Numbered from the stretch's first letter, positions 43,820 to 55,064 are shown. The stretch: 64,000 nucleotides of DNA from Ascarosepion bandense (GCA_037127315.1 JBBBDQ010000443.1:89501-153500); one strand, 5' to 3'. Made by a program: numbers and translations. The notes: a model not told the origin generated them from the letters alone.

Positions 43820-44150
43820 CTTTTATACCTGATGTATATGTCAGCTCCCTATTTGGCAGAGGCTATTTTTTAAAATTAAAAGGTCGTCTTCTATGCTGAC
43901 ATATATGGTAATCTCCTTTGAAGTAGTCCCCTGCTGGAGCCGCACACCTTATCCAGGTGTTTCCATTGATGGAATCATTCCTGGAACTCTTTTTTGGGGA
44001 TAACAAGCACCTGTCTTATTGCATTCTCTTGGATTTCTATAACATCTTGAAATCTCATTCCTTTCAAGTAAGATCTGACTTTAGCGAAAGAGGAAAAGTC
44101 ACAAGGTGTGAGTTCTGGAGAATATGGTGGTTGTCCAAGCTAAGGAATGT
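43820..44150 (-). pseudogene. Mariner-type transposase C-terminal relic
   Basis: The minus strand reads QPPYSPELTPCDFSSFAKVR, SYLKGMRFQDVIEIQENAIR, then VIPKKEFQE-FHQWKHLDKVC. It matches the PPYSPDLAPCDFxLFPKLK...KGRRF...EEIQ region of mariner-family transposases. The last catalytic position of the motif reads PEL instead of PDL, and the rest of the gene is gone. Confidence 0.75.
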
Positions 44151-44455
44151 TGAGTGTAACATTTTCCTGCAAGTATCTCCAATGTATTGTGAGAAACAGT
44201 TCTGGCTATTTATTTTATATACACCCACTACAAAATTATTGTTATTATGGGTATTTTTGTTTTTGATCATGTCCATAACAGTTTTGGAAGCTATTATAAT
44301 TATTTTGATATTCAATAAAATGTTTTGGATAGTAAATATTATCTTGTCTCTAAGGTGAGTTCCATAAGCTAGAAGTGAAAGAAAAGAAACTCTTAGCATA
44401 GAACTTAGTTACATCGAATCAATTCAAATGTAAATCGATAGGACCTTGTTGCTAA
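44150..44455. other. No gene recognised
   Basis: AT-rich; the open frames on both strands are without domains. Confidence 0.4.
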
Positions 44456-44752
44456 TCTAGTACTGCACTTAAATTCATAAAGTCAAGGTACCATACAGAC
44501 AAGTTCATCAGAACAATTATCATGAAAGTATTCTTAGGGAAGGTTACATCTAGCCATTTCAAGTGTAAAATGATGAGACCTTGCCGCCAATCTAGTACTG
44601 CACTTAAATTCATAAAGTCTAGGTACCATAGAGGAAAATTCATCAGAACAATTATCATGAAAGTATTCTTAGGGAAGGTTACATCTAGCCATTTCAATTG
44701 TAAAATGATGAGACCTTGCCACCAATCTAGTACTGCACTTAAATTCATAAAG
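44456..44752. repeat. 135-bp tandem repeat, about 2.3 copies
   Basis: TCTAGTACTGCACTTAAATT starts units at 44456, 44591 and 44726. The units differ by only a few bases. A single diverged relative lies at 14070-14240. Confidence 0.93.
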
Positions 44753-44756
44753 TGGT

Positions 44757-45735
44757 ACAGTAGATATCAACTTGGAATGAGAAATCAGAGAGCCAAGTTT
44801 GAATTGCAGTTGACGTCATTGCATTCACTTGCGTGCAAATACTCTAGGGAAAGGTATTAATCCATCGTTTCTCCCTCTAGCTATGGGTTAAATAGCAGGA
44901 CAGATTGGGCTCAATAGTCTTGGTTGACAGTCTACTGCAGAAAGCAATGGTAAAGTCGGCTCTCTGTGCAGGGCCTGGAAGTTTTTCCCACCTGAATCTA
45001 TCCTGCACATATATAAATCTACCGTCCGCCCGTGTATTGAATATTGCTGCCATATCTGGTCAGGTGCCCCTGCTGCTCTCCTTGGGCTTCTTGACAAAAT
45101 ACAAAGGAGGATCTGTAACGTGGTTGATACTGACTTGGCAGACCGGCTGCAACCACTCTCTCACCAGCGTGATGTGGCTTCCCTGTGCCTCTTCTACAAG
45201 TACTTTCATGGCTTCTGCTCCGATGAACTTAGATCACTGGTGCCGCCTAAGCATGAATTTACACGAGATACTAGATTAGCAACTAGGTCCCACCCTTTTA
45301 CAGTTAAACAGATAAGATGTAACCGTAAATTCTACTCCAACAGCTTCTTTTCTCGCGCTTCCCACCTGTGGAACTCCCTTCCACAAGTCTGCATTCCCGA
45401 CAGCTACAATCTCCAGGTGTTTAAATGTAGGGTCAACAGACACCTCCTATCACACTAACTCCCAATTATTCTCAGAACACTCATCTACCCAACCCTTATT
45501 CTCAGTATCCTTACCCGCTTATCACCCACCCTCTGACATTTCCTATATTTAACCATCCTTTCTCCACTCTATATAGCCCCCTGCGCAGTAGTGGCAGTGA
45601 CATGCCTTGCTCAGGGTGAAACGCTTATAAAAAAAAAAAAAACCTACTATGAGAAAATCTTCTACTTTGTCTGTCCTGTCTATTTTGAGACATGCTTGCT
45701 CAAGCGTATATCATGTATGGCACTTAACTGACTTA
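44757..45735 (+). mobile_element. tRNA-derived SINE split by a LINE insertion
   Basis: The head and body at 44757-44950 (GAGCCAAGTTTGAATTGCAG..., ATGGGTTAAATAGCAGGACA) stop at AAAGCAATGG. The remainder AACCTACTATGAGAAAATCT, GAGACATGCTTGC and TGGCACTTAACTGACTTA resumes at 45642 after the LINE poly-A. Confidence 0.88.
44951..45641 (+). pseudogene. CR1/Jockey-like LINE, youngest copy: C-terminal domain and 3' tail
   Basis: An uninterrupted protein end is readable after one frame change near 45110. Pieces in order: KSTVRPCIEYCCHIWSGAPA, LLDKIQRRICNVVDTDLADR, LQPLSHQRDVASLCLFYKYF, HGFCSDELRSLVPPKHEFTR, then FSRASHLWNSLPQVCIPDSY and FKCRVNRHLLSH with a stop at 45458. The 3' UTR ends TAGCCCCCTGCGCAGTAGTG...GGTGAAACGCTTATAAAA plus poly-A. 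It is 5'-truncated at the thumb of the RT, as is usual for LINE insertion. This copy shows the tail borrowed by the SINE-like element at 8.1 and 19.7 kb. Confidence 0.92.
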
Positions 45736-45964
45736 TTTTGTCTATTAGCTTGAACACTTGGGAAATCTTAAAAAAAAAAAAAAATGCTCCCTCCAGCATG
45801 AGCTGAATCCATGTTCCCCTCTGCCTGATCTATCCTACTACAAATGGCTTCACAATCAAGTGAATACTTTCAGGTTTCATATATACATTTCATTTTCTGG
45901 GAATAGATATCTTTGTCATACAAAAATTGATAAATTAAAAAATAAAAATACACATATATTTTAC
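45736..45964. other. BARD1 intron 2, exon-proximal part
   Basis: Unique sequence with a poly-A tract. No features besides the donor of exon 2 at 45963-45964. Confidence 0.5.
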
Positions 45965-46021
45965 CTGCAGACCAAATGTTCGCACATTCCAAGTGAACAA
46001 AGACTGGAACTGACTTGTTGA
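45965..46021 (-). CDS. BARD1: BARD1 exon 2 (first half of the RING finger)
   Basis: This 57-nt exon encodes the start of the BARD1 RING finger, the domain that pairs with BRCA1 to form a nuclear ubiquitin ligase. Read on the minus strand it follows an acceptor TTTTGCAG and ends at a donor CAG/GTAAAA. The frame begins with one base completing a split codon, consistent with TG/T for the second zinc cysteine. It then reads QQVSSSLCSLGM followed by CEHLVC. Twelve residues separate the split Cys from the next Cys, as in the human RING (Cys53 to Cys66, from memory), and the Cys-x-His-x2-Cys ligand set is intact. The exon ends in phase 2. As I recall, the human exon is also 57 nt with the same phases. 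It is too short to show as an ORF. Identity rests on exact ligand spacing plus the downstream exons. Upstream exon 1 is not in view. Confidence 0.9.
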
Positions 46022-46840
46022 CTGCAAAATATAAAAAACAAAACTAGAGGAAATAGTTTTAGTTATGAACACACTTAAAATGAAAAGATCGAATTATGCA
46101 CACTTGCAAAGGAAACACATTTTAACATTTGATCCAGTATTAGTATCAAAGATAATGTCATACTCATTGATTCAAATCTTGCTTATGAAGGAATCACACA
46201 TTTTATCATTTGATCAAGTATTAGTATCAAAGATAATGTCATACTAGAGAAATAAATAGGAAATTATCATTTGCTTGAAGTAAATCACTATAAAGACACT
46301 GACTGTAATTTCGAAGATGTCATGAATGTACTTAAAAAGAAATGATCTAACCATGTTCAATTCCAATAACAAAAATCTGAGTTCAGATATTGACAAAGTA
46401 GAGTGCCTTGTGGGGTGGTGTTCTAACAGTGATGGATTGCCTTTGTTTAGGTTCTGGATATAAGTAAAAAAATAGCACAAATTCAATGAAAAACCACAAA
46501 AATTCTGAAACCTTGATATGCCTCCCAGACCCAGGTTAGTGACTGGTTAAGACTACCTGTGGAGGGACACTGAACCAACATGTGACATACATCACTATGA
46601 CATCATTTCTCCTACTGCCTCTTAGAATCAAATATGCCACCACTCTCTCCTAATAAAATGAATAAGAAAAAGAAATCTTCCTTTTCTTTGATATCATTTT
46701 ATGTAGTAGTGTAGGGATGACACAGAACACAACAATACTATAATGCAGATCACGTCACAGAAGCCCTTTTGAAATAATTCAAAACACTTAAAGAAACAAA
46801 TCAAACTGAAGTTATTTAACTGATGAAGAATCAACACTTC
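46022..46840. other. BARD1 intron 1, exon-proximal part
   Basis: 46120-46250 contains a 70-bp duplication (TTTGATC...AGTATTAGTATCAAAGATAATGTCATACT twice). 46244-46310 is a fragment of repeat family D. Confidence 0.5.
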
Positions 46841-46843
46841 CAT

Positions 46844-46975
46844 TGCTGCATTAAAACATCGTTGCCTGACTGTGCTAGCCTATTTTGGTGAAAAATAGGA
46901 AATTATCAGTTGCTGGAAATAAATCATTATAAAGACACTGATTGTAATTTTTCATGGGTGCTGCCATTTGTTTAC
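46844..46975 (+). repeat. Interspersed repeat family D
   Basis: GCCTGACTGTGCTAGCC, GTGAAAAATAGGAAATTATC and ATAAAGACACTGATTGTAAT recur in parts at 46244-46310 and 59660-59780. Unclassified. Confidence 0.6.
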
Positions 46976-47264
46976 AAATGAGTATTCTGCAGTACCAAGT
47001 AAGCAAAACAACACCCCAAACACACAGGATAATAAAAATGCATCACAAAATCAGTCACAATGTATGGTAATGATAATATATGTTACTTCCCTACAAGGAA
47101 ACATTTGGCATTCATTGAAAGAGCAGCCAGTACTGCTTTTAGTTGAAATTTATAAAATCTTTCTCTTCAAACAACTTTTCAGGAAAATAGCATTCTCAAG
47201 TCCATTAGCTGTTATTGATCTTTCCAGTGCTGATGGGAATTTCTTTCCAAAACTTATTTGATGC

Positions 47265-47590
47265 AGTGTGGAATGTCAACATTTTGATTGTATCATCATT
47301 TTCTCTTTGAGTAGCCTGCAATATTCATTTTAGTTGTTGCTGCTGTTTGTAGTCATTAAGAGATGTTTCTCTTATTTGGCACAGTTCTTTGCATGTGATT
47401 CTGTAGCACTAGTCCACAATGTTCAAAGAATGATCTTAGCCAAGACTCTCAGACTTCATTTGCTCAAAGCAATTGCCTCCCACCGATAGTTTAGATACTA
47501 CTGAAGGGGTTTGGCACCATGCATAGAATCCATATAAAAGTTTAAATCTGACAAAGCTATTACAGAACTTGACTCGAGTTTATGCTACTT
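47265..47590 (-). repeat. Family C, antisense copy
   Basis: The reverse complement carries AGTGCTACAGAATCACATGC, CAGCAGCAACAACTAAAATG and ATGTTGACATTCCACACTG, as in 27065 and 49135. Confidence 0.75.
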
Positions 47591-47721
47591 TGTATCTACA
47601 CTGGTTTGGAAATATCACTAAACACCAGTTTATAATTATTTCTCAGGATATATTTCACAGTATCTTGCAAACATTATCAAAGTACATATTAGTTATCAAT
47701 GTGTATTTATTTATATATGGA

Positions 47722-47978
47722 GGCATGGTGAAGTAATGGATAGTGGCTCAGATTGAGGAATCAGAGAGCTGAGTTTGAATTCCAGTTGGAGTCATTACGT
47801 TCGCTTATGTGCTAAAACCCTTAGGAAAGCTATGGATGCACCTCTTCTCTCATAAGTTCTGAGTAAAATAGCAGGGCAAACTGGGTTCTATAGCCTTGGA
47901 TGGCAACCAGTCTAGGAAAACGAAAACTCTGAATTAAAAACAGCCTGAAGAGGGTTGAATGTCATCAGGCTTTCATAC

Positions 47979-48009
<31 letters not shown>

Positions 48010-48058
48010 ACTGTGACTGCAGTACATGTGGTGCCCCTACAACTAATGTCACAGGATA
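47722..48058 (+). mobile_element. tRNA-derived SINE variant with different tail
   Basis: GGATAGTGGCTCAGATTGAG, GAGCTGAGTTTGAATTCCAG and GGGTTCTATAGCCTTGG, then a novel tail containing CCTGAAGAGGGTTGAATGTC and poly-A (47980-48003). Confidence 0.8.
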
Positions 48059-48289
48059 TCTGGATCTAAATTTATTTATATATTTCATGTTCTGTCTGTT
48101 GTGGAAAGTGAGGTAAAACAATTTTAGTAAATTTATCAATGATTACTTCCCTTCATCATTTCAATAATTTATACAAATAAAATATTACCTGCATTTAGAC
48201 AAAACTAGTTCCCAAGCAAAATGACCTTTTAATTAATTTTTTGTATTCCTACATTTCTTAGATTGCAGTCTTATTTGTTCAAGCCTTTT

Positions 48290-49090
48290 TTGTGTGGCAC
48301 TCAGATACCTTTGTCTATTAAGTGATTGTCTTCCTTCAACTTGGTCTTGAAATAGGCTTTGTCATCGCCGTCTTTGTTGTTCTGTTACTAATCTTTTTCT
48401 TCTGAGAGATATTTCTTTATCAAACGAGTCAAATCGGCGGCCCTTCAGAAAGTGTTGCATTGAGCAGAAAAGGCCGTAATCTGATGGAGCACAGTCAGGA
48501 CTGTAGGCTGGATGTGGCAGAACCTCAACGCCGTCCAGCTCTTCAAACTTGTCTTTGGTCTTCCTGGTGGTAATTGGCTTGGCATTGTCCTGCTGCATCA
48601 AAGTGTGGTTTCGGTTGATCAGAGCTGGGTACTTTTGCTTTTCGTAGATCCACTCAAGTTCAGCACTGATGGCACAACCATTCGGAACCAACTCAAAATG
48701 CATGTTTCCTTCAAAGTTCCACCAAACGCACAACATGACATTCTTGTCAAATCGATCTTGTTTTGGAACCGACGGTGTTTCTTACCCTTTCTGAACCCAT
48801 CGCTTGTCTCGGACCAGATAGACCCATTTCTCATTGGATGTCACCATGCGCTTCCAAAAGCTGAAATGGACTGCTGAACAACTGACGGCAAATTTCAACT
48901 CGTCTGTTGGCTTATGCTTCGGTGAGTTCATGCGGATCTTGGCGCGGCTTTTTGTGAACAAAATCAAGTTGCTTCAAATGTCGGAGAGTTGTCGATTTGC
49001 CAACTTCAAGCTCATCAGCCAATTCTCGAGTGCTTGATGAAGGCACAATGTTCAACCCCGTTTTGATTAAAAACGGCTTTTAAGTAAATG
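48290..49090 (-). pseudogene. Mariner transposase, decayed
   Basis: Minus-strand homology runs from the end of the helix-turn-helix region (SSTRELADEL- and KSTTLRHLKQLD-like sequence near 49030-48960) through HFSFWKRMVTSNEKWVYLVR, the MLCVWWNFEGNMHFELVPNG block, NRNHTLMQQDNAKPITTRKT, ELDGVEVLPHPAYSPDCAPS and DYGLFCSMQHFLKGRRFDSF. The first catalytic Asp (usually TCDEKW) is Asn (TSNEKW). The second (QQDNAKP) and third (APSDY) are present. The reading changes frame between pieces and the normal C-terminus after SFDK is replaced by unrelated sequence. Inactive. Confidence 0.88.
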
Positions 49091-49134
49091 AAGCTTATAG
49101 GTCTTATCAAACACTGTCGTATGAAACTAGTGGA

Positions 49135-49300
49135 CTGGTGCTACAGAATCACAAGTGAAAAAACTGTACCAAATAATAGAAAACACATCACCTGAGGATT
49201 TTCAGAAACACCTAAAATGGATATCATATGTAACTCAAAAGAAACTGACATAATCAAAATGTTGACATTCCACACTACTTCAAACAAAAGGTGAGAGAGG
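49135..49300 (+). repeat. Family C, copy
   Basis: GACTGGTGCTACAGAATCAC, ATAGAAAACACATCACCTGA and TGTTGACATTCCACAC match 27065-27230. Confidence 0.8.
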
Positions 49301-49461
49301 AAACTGTTACCAATGCTGAAAAGAGCAATAACTTGAGAAACGTTTTATCCTGAAAAGTGATTTTAATAGTAATATTTTATAAATTTTAACCAAATGTACC
49401 ACTGACTGTTCAATAAATGCAGAATATTTCTTTATAAAACAAAAAAAATGACCAATATTAT

Positions 49462-49684
49462 TATTCAGTCAAACAGTTACATGCCATATGTGATACATGC
49501 TTGAGCGATCATGACTGACTGGGCAAAAGATTTTCATGCAGAAGCTTACCATTTCTTTCTACGGTAGATAGGTTATTATCTGCTATAGAACACAATCTGT
49601 CTTGCTATTTAAATCATAGCCAGAAGGAGAAGAGATGGATTAATACCTTTTCCAAAGTTATTTGTGCATAAGTGAATGCAACAA
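49462..49684 (-). mobile_element. tRNA-derived SINE, 5'-truncated
   Basis: The reverse complement of the body and tail: GTTGCATTCACTTATGCACA, AACTTTGGAAAAGGTATTAA and GCATGTATCACATATGGCAT. Confidence 0.85.
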
Positions 49685-49687
49685 ATA

Positions 49688-50030
49688 TTACTATTACCAT
49701 GAGAGAATAAGAAAACAGATACTACACTCTGATCCTAGCCTAACGACCTGGAAGTGAAGAAGAGTAACACTGGCTGTTCGGTTAATGAATACCAAATGTT
49801 TCCTCACGAGGAAATGGATAATAACTATTAGAAATTAAGAGAACAGATATTACACTGTGATCCTAGCCTGATGGCCAGGAAGTGAAGAAAAGTGTAACTT
49901 GAGTAGCACTGACTGACTGGTCAATCAATGATGAAGATTTCCTTATAAGGAAATAGATATTACTATTACCACGAGAGATTAGGAGAACAGTTATTACACT
50001 TTCATCTCTGCCTGAATGTTTCCTTATATT
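49688..50030. repeat. Tandem repeat, about 130-140-bp unit x 2.5
   Basis: ACTATTACCATGAGAGAATA, TGATCCTAGCCTAACG and TTTCCTCACGAGGAAATGGA recur with substitutions near 49815-49860 and 49970-50010. TTTCCTTATAAGGAAAT in the second unit is palindromic. Confidence 0.85.
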
Positions 50031-50469
50031 ATCATTGTTCCAATGCAATCTTTTAAACTTTTAATATTTTATATAATTAAAAAAAAAAAAAAAATGGCCC
50101 TCACTATTCGTACACATCTGTGCATTTTTCCGCCATTTTTCATCATCTGTTAATTCCCTTTCCCACGCTGATAACTATTACATCAACCACACCTTAACAA
50201 AACTTTTACAACAATTAGTATTTTGTTACTTACAATTTACAGCTACTTATTTCATGAAAAAATATTGCCTTTTGGGAAACTCTTGAAAATTAACAAAATG
50301 TTTAATCAATGAACTAGCATGAGAAAAAATAGTTTCAAATATTTAAACAAAGAACATTTACACACAAAAAAGGAATCATTGCTAAAATTTTTTTATAATT
50401 TTCTCAAAATGAGAATAATGATTTTATTATAATTCCGCATGTCCTTCCCTTACTTAACATGACTGTTAC

Positions 50470-50770
50470 ACCCTGCCAATACTTCAGAAATAATAGACTA
50501 TTTTGTTTTGATCACATGGAAGGACAGAAAAAATATATCAGAGATGCTACTTCGTTTCAGTAAGAAAGAAAGCAAAGTAGAAAGAAGTATTTAATTTCAC
50601 CTGCCAATACCTCATAAATAACGGACTATTTCATTTTGATTGTATGGAAAGATGAAAAAGACACATAGAAGATGCTATTTGTTTTAAGTGAGAAAATTTT
50701 TTTTAAATTAAAGAAGAAAAGGAAAGAAAAATTTAAGAAAAAATACAGATCAGAAATGCTGTTTGATTCC
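50470..50770. repeat. Tandem repeat, about 127-bp unit x 2.4
   Basis: CTGCCAATACTTCAGAAATA and TGGAAGGA...AGATGCTACTTCGTTT recur at about 50601, and in part at 50750. Confidence 0.8.
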
Positions 50771-50779
50771 AGTGAGAAA

Positions 50780-51660
50780 AAAAAAAAAAAAAAAAGCCCA
50801 AACAGGAAAGCTGTCAAATTTTCATGTGTTCTACTGGCTTTCTCAGTAGACAACATTAGCACATTGTGTTCCAGTAATTCACAATACCTCATAACAGGTA
50901 ACTGTTTCACTATGATGCACAAATATACACTTCGTCTTATCTACATTTCAGTCTCCAGAGTAAGAAGCAGTTTATGTAGATATGGAGTGGGTGATAGCTG
51001 ATGGTTAACCTGTGACTTGAACAGGTCTTAGTGATCAGGGAAACATCATCATAGAAGTTGGTTCCACAGAGGAGTGGTTTAGAGGAAAGAGCTATTCAAG
51101 TGGAGCTTCTCACCCATGAATGAGAGTGCTTTGCAACAATGTGCATAACATGACAGGTCCTAGACAGGAAGGTTATTATTGGTGCAACTAAGGGATGTAG
51201 TTCATCTGAGCACTTTTCATGGAAGAAACAATAGAGCAGTGAGAGACCAGAGAGAAGGTTTGCAGGATGGAAAATAATTTATCCTCCACAAGGATACAGG
51301 GGGCATGCGGGTGGGTTCTTTGATGATCTGACCTAGTTTATTGGCGATGACAAAGTCTTTGCAATACCTGTCTTCATCAGTTTTGTTGGAATAGACTAAT
51401 CACTCATTGTAGTACTGAAGTCACTAAAGATATTAAAGCTAGCTGAGGAAAATTTTGGTTATTAGGGAGTGAGTAGCCCGAGATTGCAAGTTCCTGCAGT
51501 GGGATTGAGTTAATGATACCTGTTTCAGATGGAAATAGAGAATCAGGTTTGGCCTCACTAAGATGGAGTCTATCTGAGGAAAGTTAGAACAGATTTATAT
51601 TGAAGTAGGAGATGGTATACCTGGGGTCTACTTTCTTTATTTTTTGAGGTTTGGTTTGTT
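50780..51660. other. No gene recognised
   Basis: Unique sequence of slightly higher GC content. No frame shows a domain. Confidence 0.4.
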
Positions 51661-52640
51661 CATTTTAATTGAGTATGTGTTTTGTTTAATGGCATATCAA
51701 CTTCTAATGCCAAAAAGGTGAGGTTTTAAGGTATTTTTTTAATGTTCAGTTATACTAAGAAGGTTGATTTTAATCAGATTTTGATGAAAAATTTGTGTTT
51801 ATCTATTTATTTATTTTTGAAAACTAAAGATGTCTTCTAGTTTTGTATTAAAAAATGTATTGCCGGTGACGATTTTTCTTTCCTTCAAGAATGCATTGCC
51901 GGTGACGATTTTTCTTTCCTTCAAGAATGCATTGCCGGTGACGATTTTTCTTTCCTTCAAGAATGCATTGCCGGTGACGATTTTTCTTTCCTTCAAGAAT
52001 GCATTGCCGGTGACGATTTTTCTTTCCTTCAAGAATGCATTGCCGGTGACGATTTTTCTTTTCTTCAAGAATGCATTGCCGGTGACGATTTTTATTTCCT
52101 TCAAGAATGCATTGCCGGTGACGATTTTTATTTCCTTCAAGAATGCATTGCCGGTGACGATTTTTATTTCCTTCAAGAATGCATTGCCGGTGACGATTTT
52201 TATTTCCTTCAAGAATGCATTGCCGGTGACGATTTTTATTTCCTTCAAGAATGCATTGCCGGTAACAATTTTTCTTTCCTTCAAAAATGTATTGCCGGTA
52301 ACAATTTTTCTTTTCTTCAAAAATGTATTGCTGGTAATATTTTTCTTTCCTTCAAAAATGTATAGCTGGTAATATTTTTCCTTCAAAAAGTATTGCTGGT
52401 CATATTTTTCCTTCAGAAATGTATATTTTCTATAAAAGTCTACTTTTATACTTTCATCGTGTTTTGACCCCAGTTTGGGGGTTAACTATTTGCCCATAGC
52501 TGGGACCCTAACAGGTGCTACCACTCCGGGTCAGGGTGGACCCGGAAACAACAGCAATTAAGTGGTAGTTCTATGCATCTCACAACCTCTCAATGAGAGG
52601 CCTTGCTGCCAGATGCAGTTTAATGTCATACTTAGGACCA
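51661..52640 (-). mobile_element. Retroposon X, copy 4, enlarged by a 36-bp array
   Basis: Same ends as the other copies (GTGTTTTGTTTAATGGC on the left, GATGCAGTTTAATGTCATAC on the right). It is about 980 bp instead of about 500 because its internal repeat has multiplied. Confidence 0.9.
51853..52440. repeat. 36-bp tandem array inside retroposon X, about 15 units
   Basis: The unit GAATGCATTGCCGGTGACGA plus TTTTTCTTTCCTTCAA repeats at exact 36-bp steps from 51853 to about 52284. Two alternating variants occur (TTTTTCTTT then TTTTTATTT), after which it grades into the ancestral AAAAATGTATTGCTGGTAAT form. The unit is 12 codons, so both strands stay open (LPVTIFLSFKNA / FLKERKIVTGNA); this is not a gene. 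Confidence 0.97.
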
Positions 52641-52741
52641 GTTTTAATTGAGTTTATGCACTTTTATAGTAATGAGTTTGGTAGAAGACTAGGTAGAGGG
52701 ACAGATATACCCACAGGAGATGCATGCATAAGTAACCTGGA

Positions 52742-53268
52742 TTGAGTTTGAGTTTTTTCAACCTCTGTGGGTTATTTAATGCTAAAAAGGTGAGGTTTGA
52801 AGCTGTTTCTTTTAATGTTTGGTTATAGTGAGAAGGTTGATTTAGTCAGATTTTGATGAAAAATTTTTGTTATTTTTATTTTAGAAAACTGAAGATGTCA
52901 TCTAGTTTTATATTCAAAAATGTATTGCTGGTAATAATTTCTTTCCTTCAAAAATGTATTAAGGCAATAATTTTTTTTTCTTCTAAAATGTGTTATGGTG
53001 AACTTTTTTCTTTCAAAAATGTACTGATGGTTATATTTTTCTATAAAAGTCTATTTTTATACTTTCATTTCATTTTCATACTTTGAATTGACCCCAATTT
53101 GGGGGTTAACTATTTTCCCATAACTGGGATCCTAACAGGTGCTACCACTCCAAGTCAGGGTGGACCTGGAAACAACAGCAATTAAGAGGTGGTTCCATGC
53201 TCCACACAACCTCCCAATCAGAGGTCTTTCTGCCGGATGCAGTTTACGGTCATACCCAGGACTACCTT
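52742..53268 (-). mobile_element. Retroposon X, copy 5
   Basis: TTGAGTTTGAGTTTTTTCAA to GATGCAGTTTACGGTCATAC, 100 bp downstream of copy 4 in the same orientation. Confidence 0.88.
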
Positions 53269-53269
53269 C

Positions 53270-54200
53270 ATTGATTTGTCCAGAAATACAGGTGTAACAG
53301 TAGTCTTTATCATCGCATTGAGAGGCCTCACTGGAGACTACTGCATTCATAAAATGGGAGTACAATAGTTCCCATATTATATACCAGCTGACAGCACAGC
53401 TTCCTCTGAAGTTACCCAAAGGTTCAAATCCCTATCAAGCAGATTATGCCAAAAGTCAGAAAATGTCTGCCGCCATCACCCTTAATAAAGGGACAAGTAT
53501 CCTAGGAAAGAAGATTTAGGCATGATACCCTTGGTGTACATGTCTCACCTTGATGATTGATAACTATTGTGTAGGTACCTCCATTACATCACAAAAAATC
53601 CAGCATAGTATGAATTAAAAAAGTTCAAAACTTAAAACAAACTTTTTCTATCAAAATGTTTATAATATTATTAAGAGGAAAGATCAAAGTAATTTTTATT
53701 TTATAAAATTTTTTAATCCCTTTTAACATGTTCGAAATTTTGGTAGAAAATTTTGTTTTGATTTGAGTTAGCGTTGCAGAAAATCTTACTACTGTTTACA
53801 ATAGATTACATAATTTTTTTTTTTTACCTAACTCACTTTTTCGGTGACAAATACATTAATTTGGAAATTCTCGCAAAAGTCAAATAATTGTCGGATTTTA
53901 ATGAAACTTTCAGTACTCATTCACAAATGAATAAAATTATTTTTGAAATTATTATTTTTTTTAAATATTGATGAAAACCCACCCTCCACATAAATTCATG
54001 AAATTTTAATAAATTTTAATTTCTGTAAATTATTCTTTTTATTAGTTAAACACAGAACTCATTGGGGAATATAAATCATCTATTTTTTTTTTATTTAAAA
54101 TTATTTGGCACAATCCAAAAATCTGCTCCGAAGAGTAAAATAAAAAATGCAATAAAACTCTGATATTTGTTGTTGTTTCAACTTCAAATTTGCTGTTGTT
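53270..54200. other. No gene recognised
   Basis: AT-rich intron with long T and A runs. Confidence 0.45.
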
Positions 54201-54239
54201 TCAACTTCAAATTTCTGTTGAATTTGTTGCATTCATTTA

Positions 54240-54720
54240 CATGCAAATGTTTGTCTTTTCGCCATTCCTTCCACCTGCTATTCCATCATCCATTCACACA
54301 AGCTGGTCTGGGAGGTGGCCAACTGCCTCCTGTTCTTTTTGCATTCGACATGTCCTGTGAGTGTCAAACTCTTTCTTCATTATGTGTCCAAGAAATATCA
54401 ACTCTTTCTGATTCTAAGTATAAATTTCCCTTTTGTTACCATATTCCTGAAGACTTTGTCCATGGCATTCTCAGAATCCTTTTATATAAGAACATTTCTG
54501 TTGCTTCAGATCTCTTCATCTGTGACGAGGCTGACCAGCATTCACAGCCATAAAATGGATCAATATGACTGTAGTTCAGCACTCCTTTCTTTGTTTCATA
54601 TGATATTTCCCAGTTTTTCAATACGTTGCTTAGCTTTTAGAATGCATATTTTGATTTTCCAATGCACCTTCAGAGAGAGGGATTATCGTATAGGCTCTAA
54701 GGTAGGTCTTCAACCCCATT
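54240..54720 (-). pseudogene. RTE-like LINE fragment
   Basis: The minus strand reads NYSHIDPFYGCECWSASSQM, KRSEATEMFLYKRILRMPWT, then antisense tail sequence (AAATATCAACTCTTTCTGAT on the plus strand). 5'-truncated and frameshifted. Confidence 0.75.
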
Positions 54721-55064
54721 TTTGTTTTTTTAAACCAAAATTTTGATAAAAATTAGGAGTGTGACCTCTCCACTCAGCATCATAGAGAATCTGAAATAGA
54801 CTATGACGTATCAGGAGTCCAGGCAAGTGCACTGGGCTAAAGATAAGCGAGATCAAGGGAGAAAATGAATTTTCCCTGACATTTTGATTTTACACAATTG
54901 CCTCTACCAACAGTACCACATCACAGATTAAATAAAAGTGCTGAATCTACACGGCTCATATTTACTATTTATTATCCGATTTATGACAAAAGACTATCAT
55001 TTGATTATCAAGTGATTTTAGGTCTGATGAAAATTAATAACTGTATTTTTCTTTTGTTTTAATA
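54720..55064. other. No gene recognised
   Basis: Unique sequence up to the TA target of the next element. Confidence 0.45.

Noticed and set aside
43957..44399. Opposed 133- and 111-codon ORFs
   Set aside because: The left part is antisense of a mariner relic and the rest is AT-rich with no domain.
51811..52386. 191- and 180-codon ORFs on opposite strands
   Set aside because: Produced by the 36-bp array within retroposon X.
54436..54621. CxC-containing minus ORF near a donor-like GTC as BARD1 exon 1
   Set aside because: It reads as the YGCECWSASSQM block of an RTE LINE.
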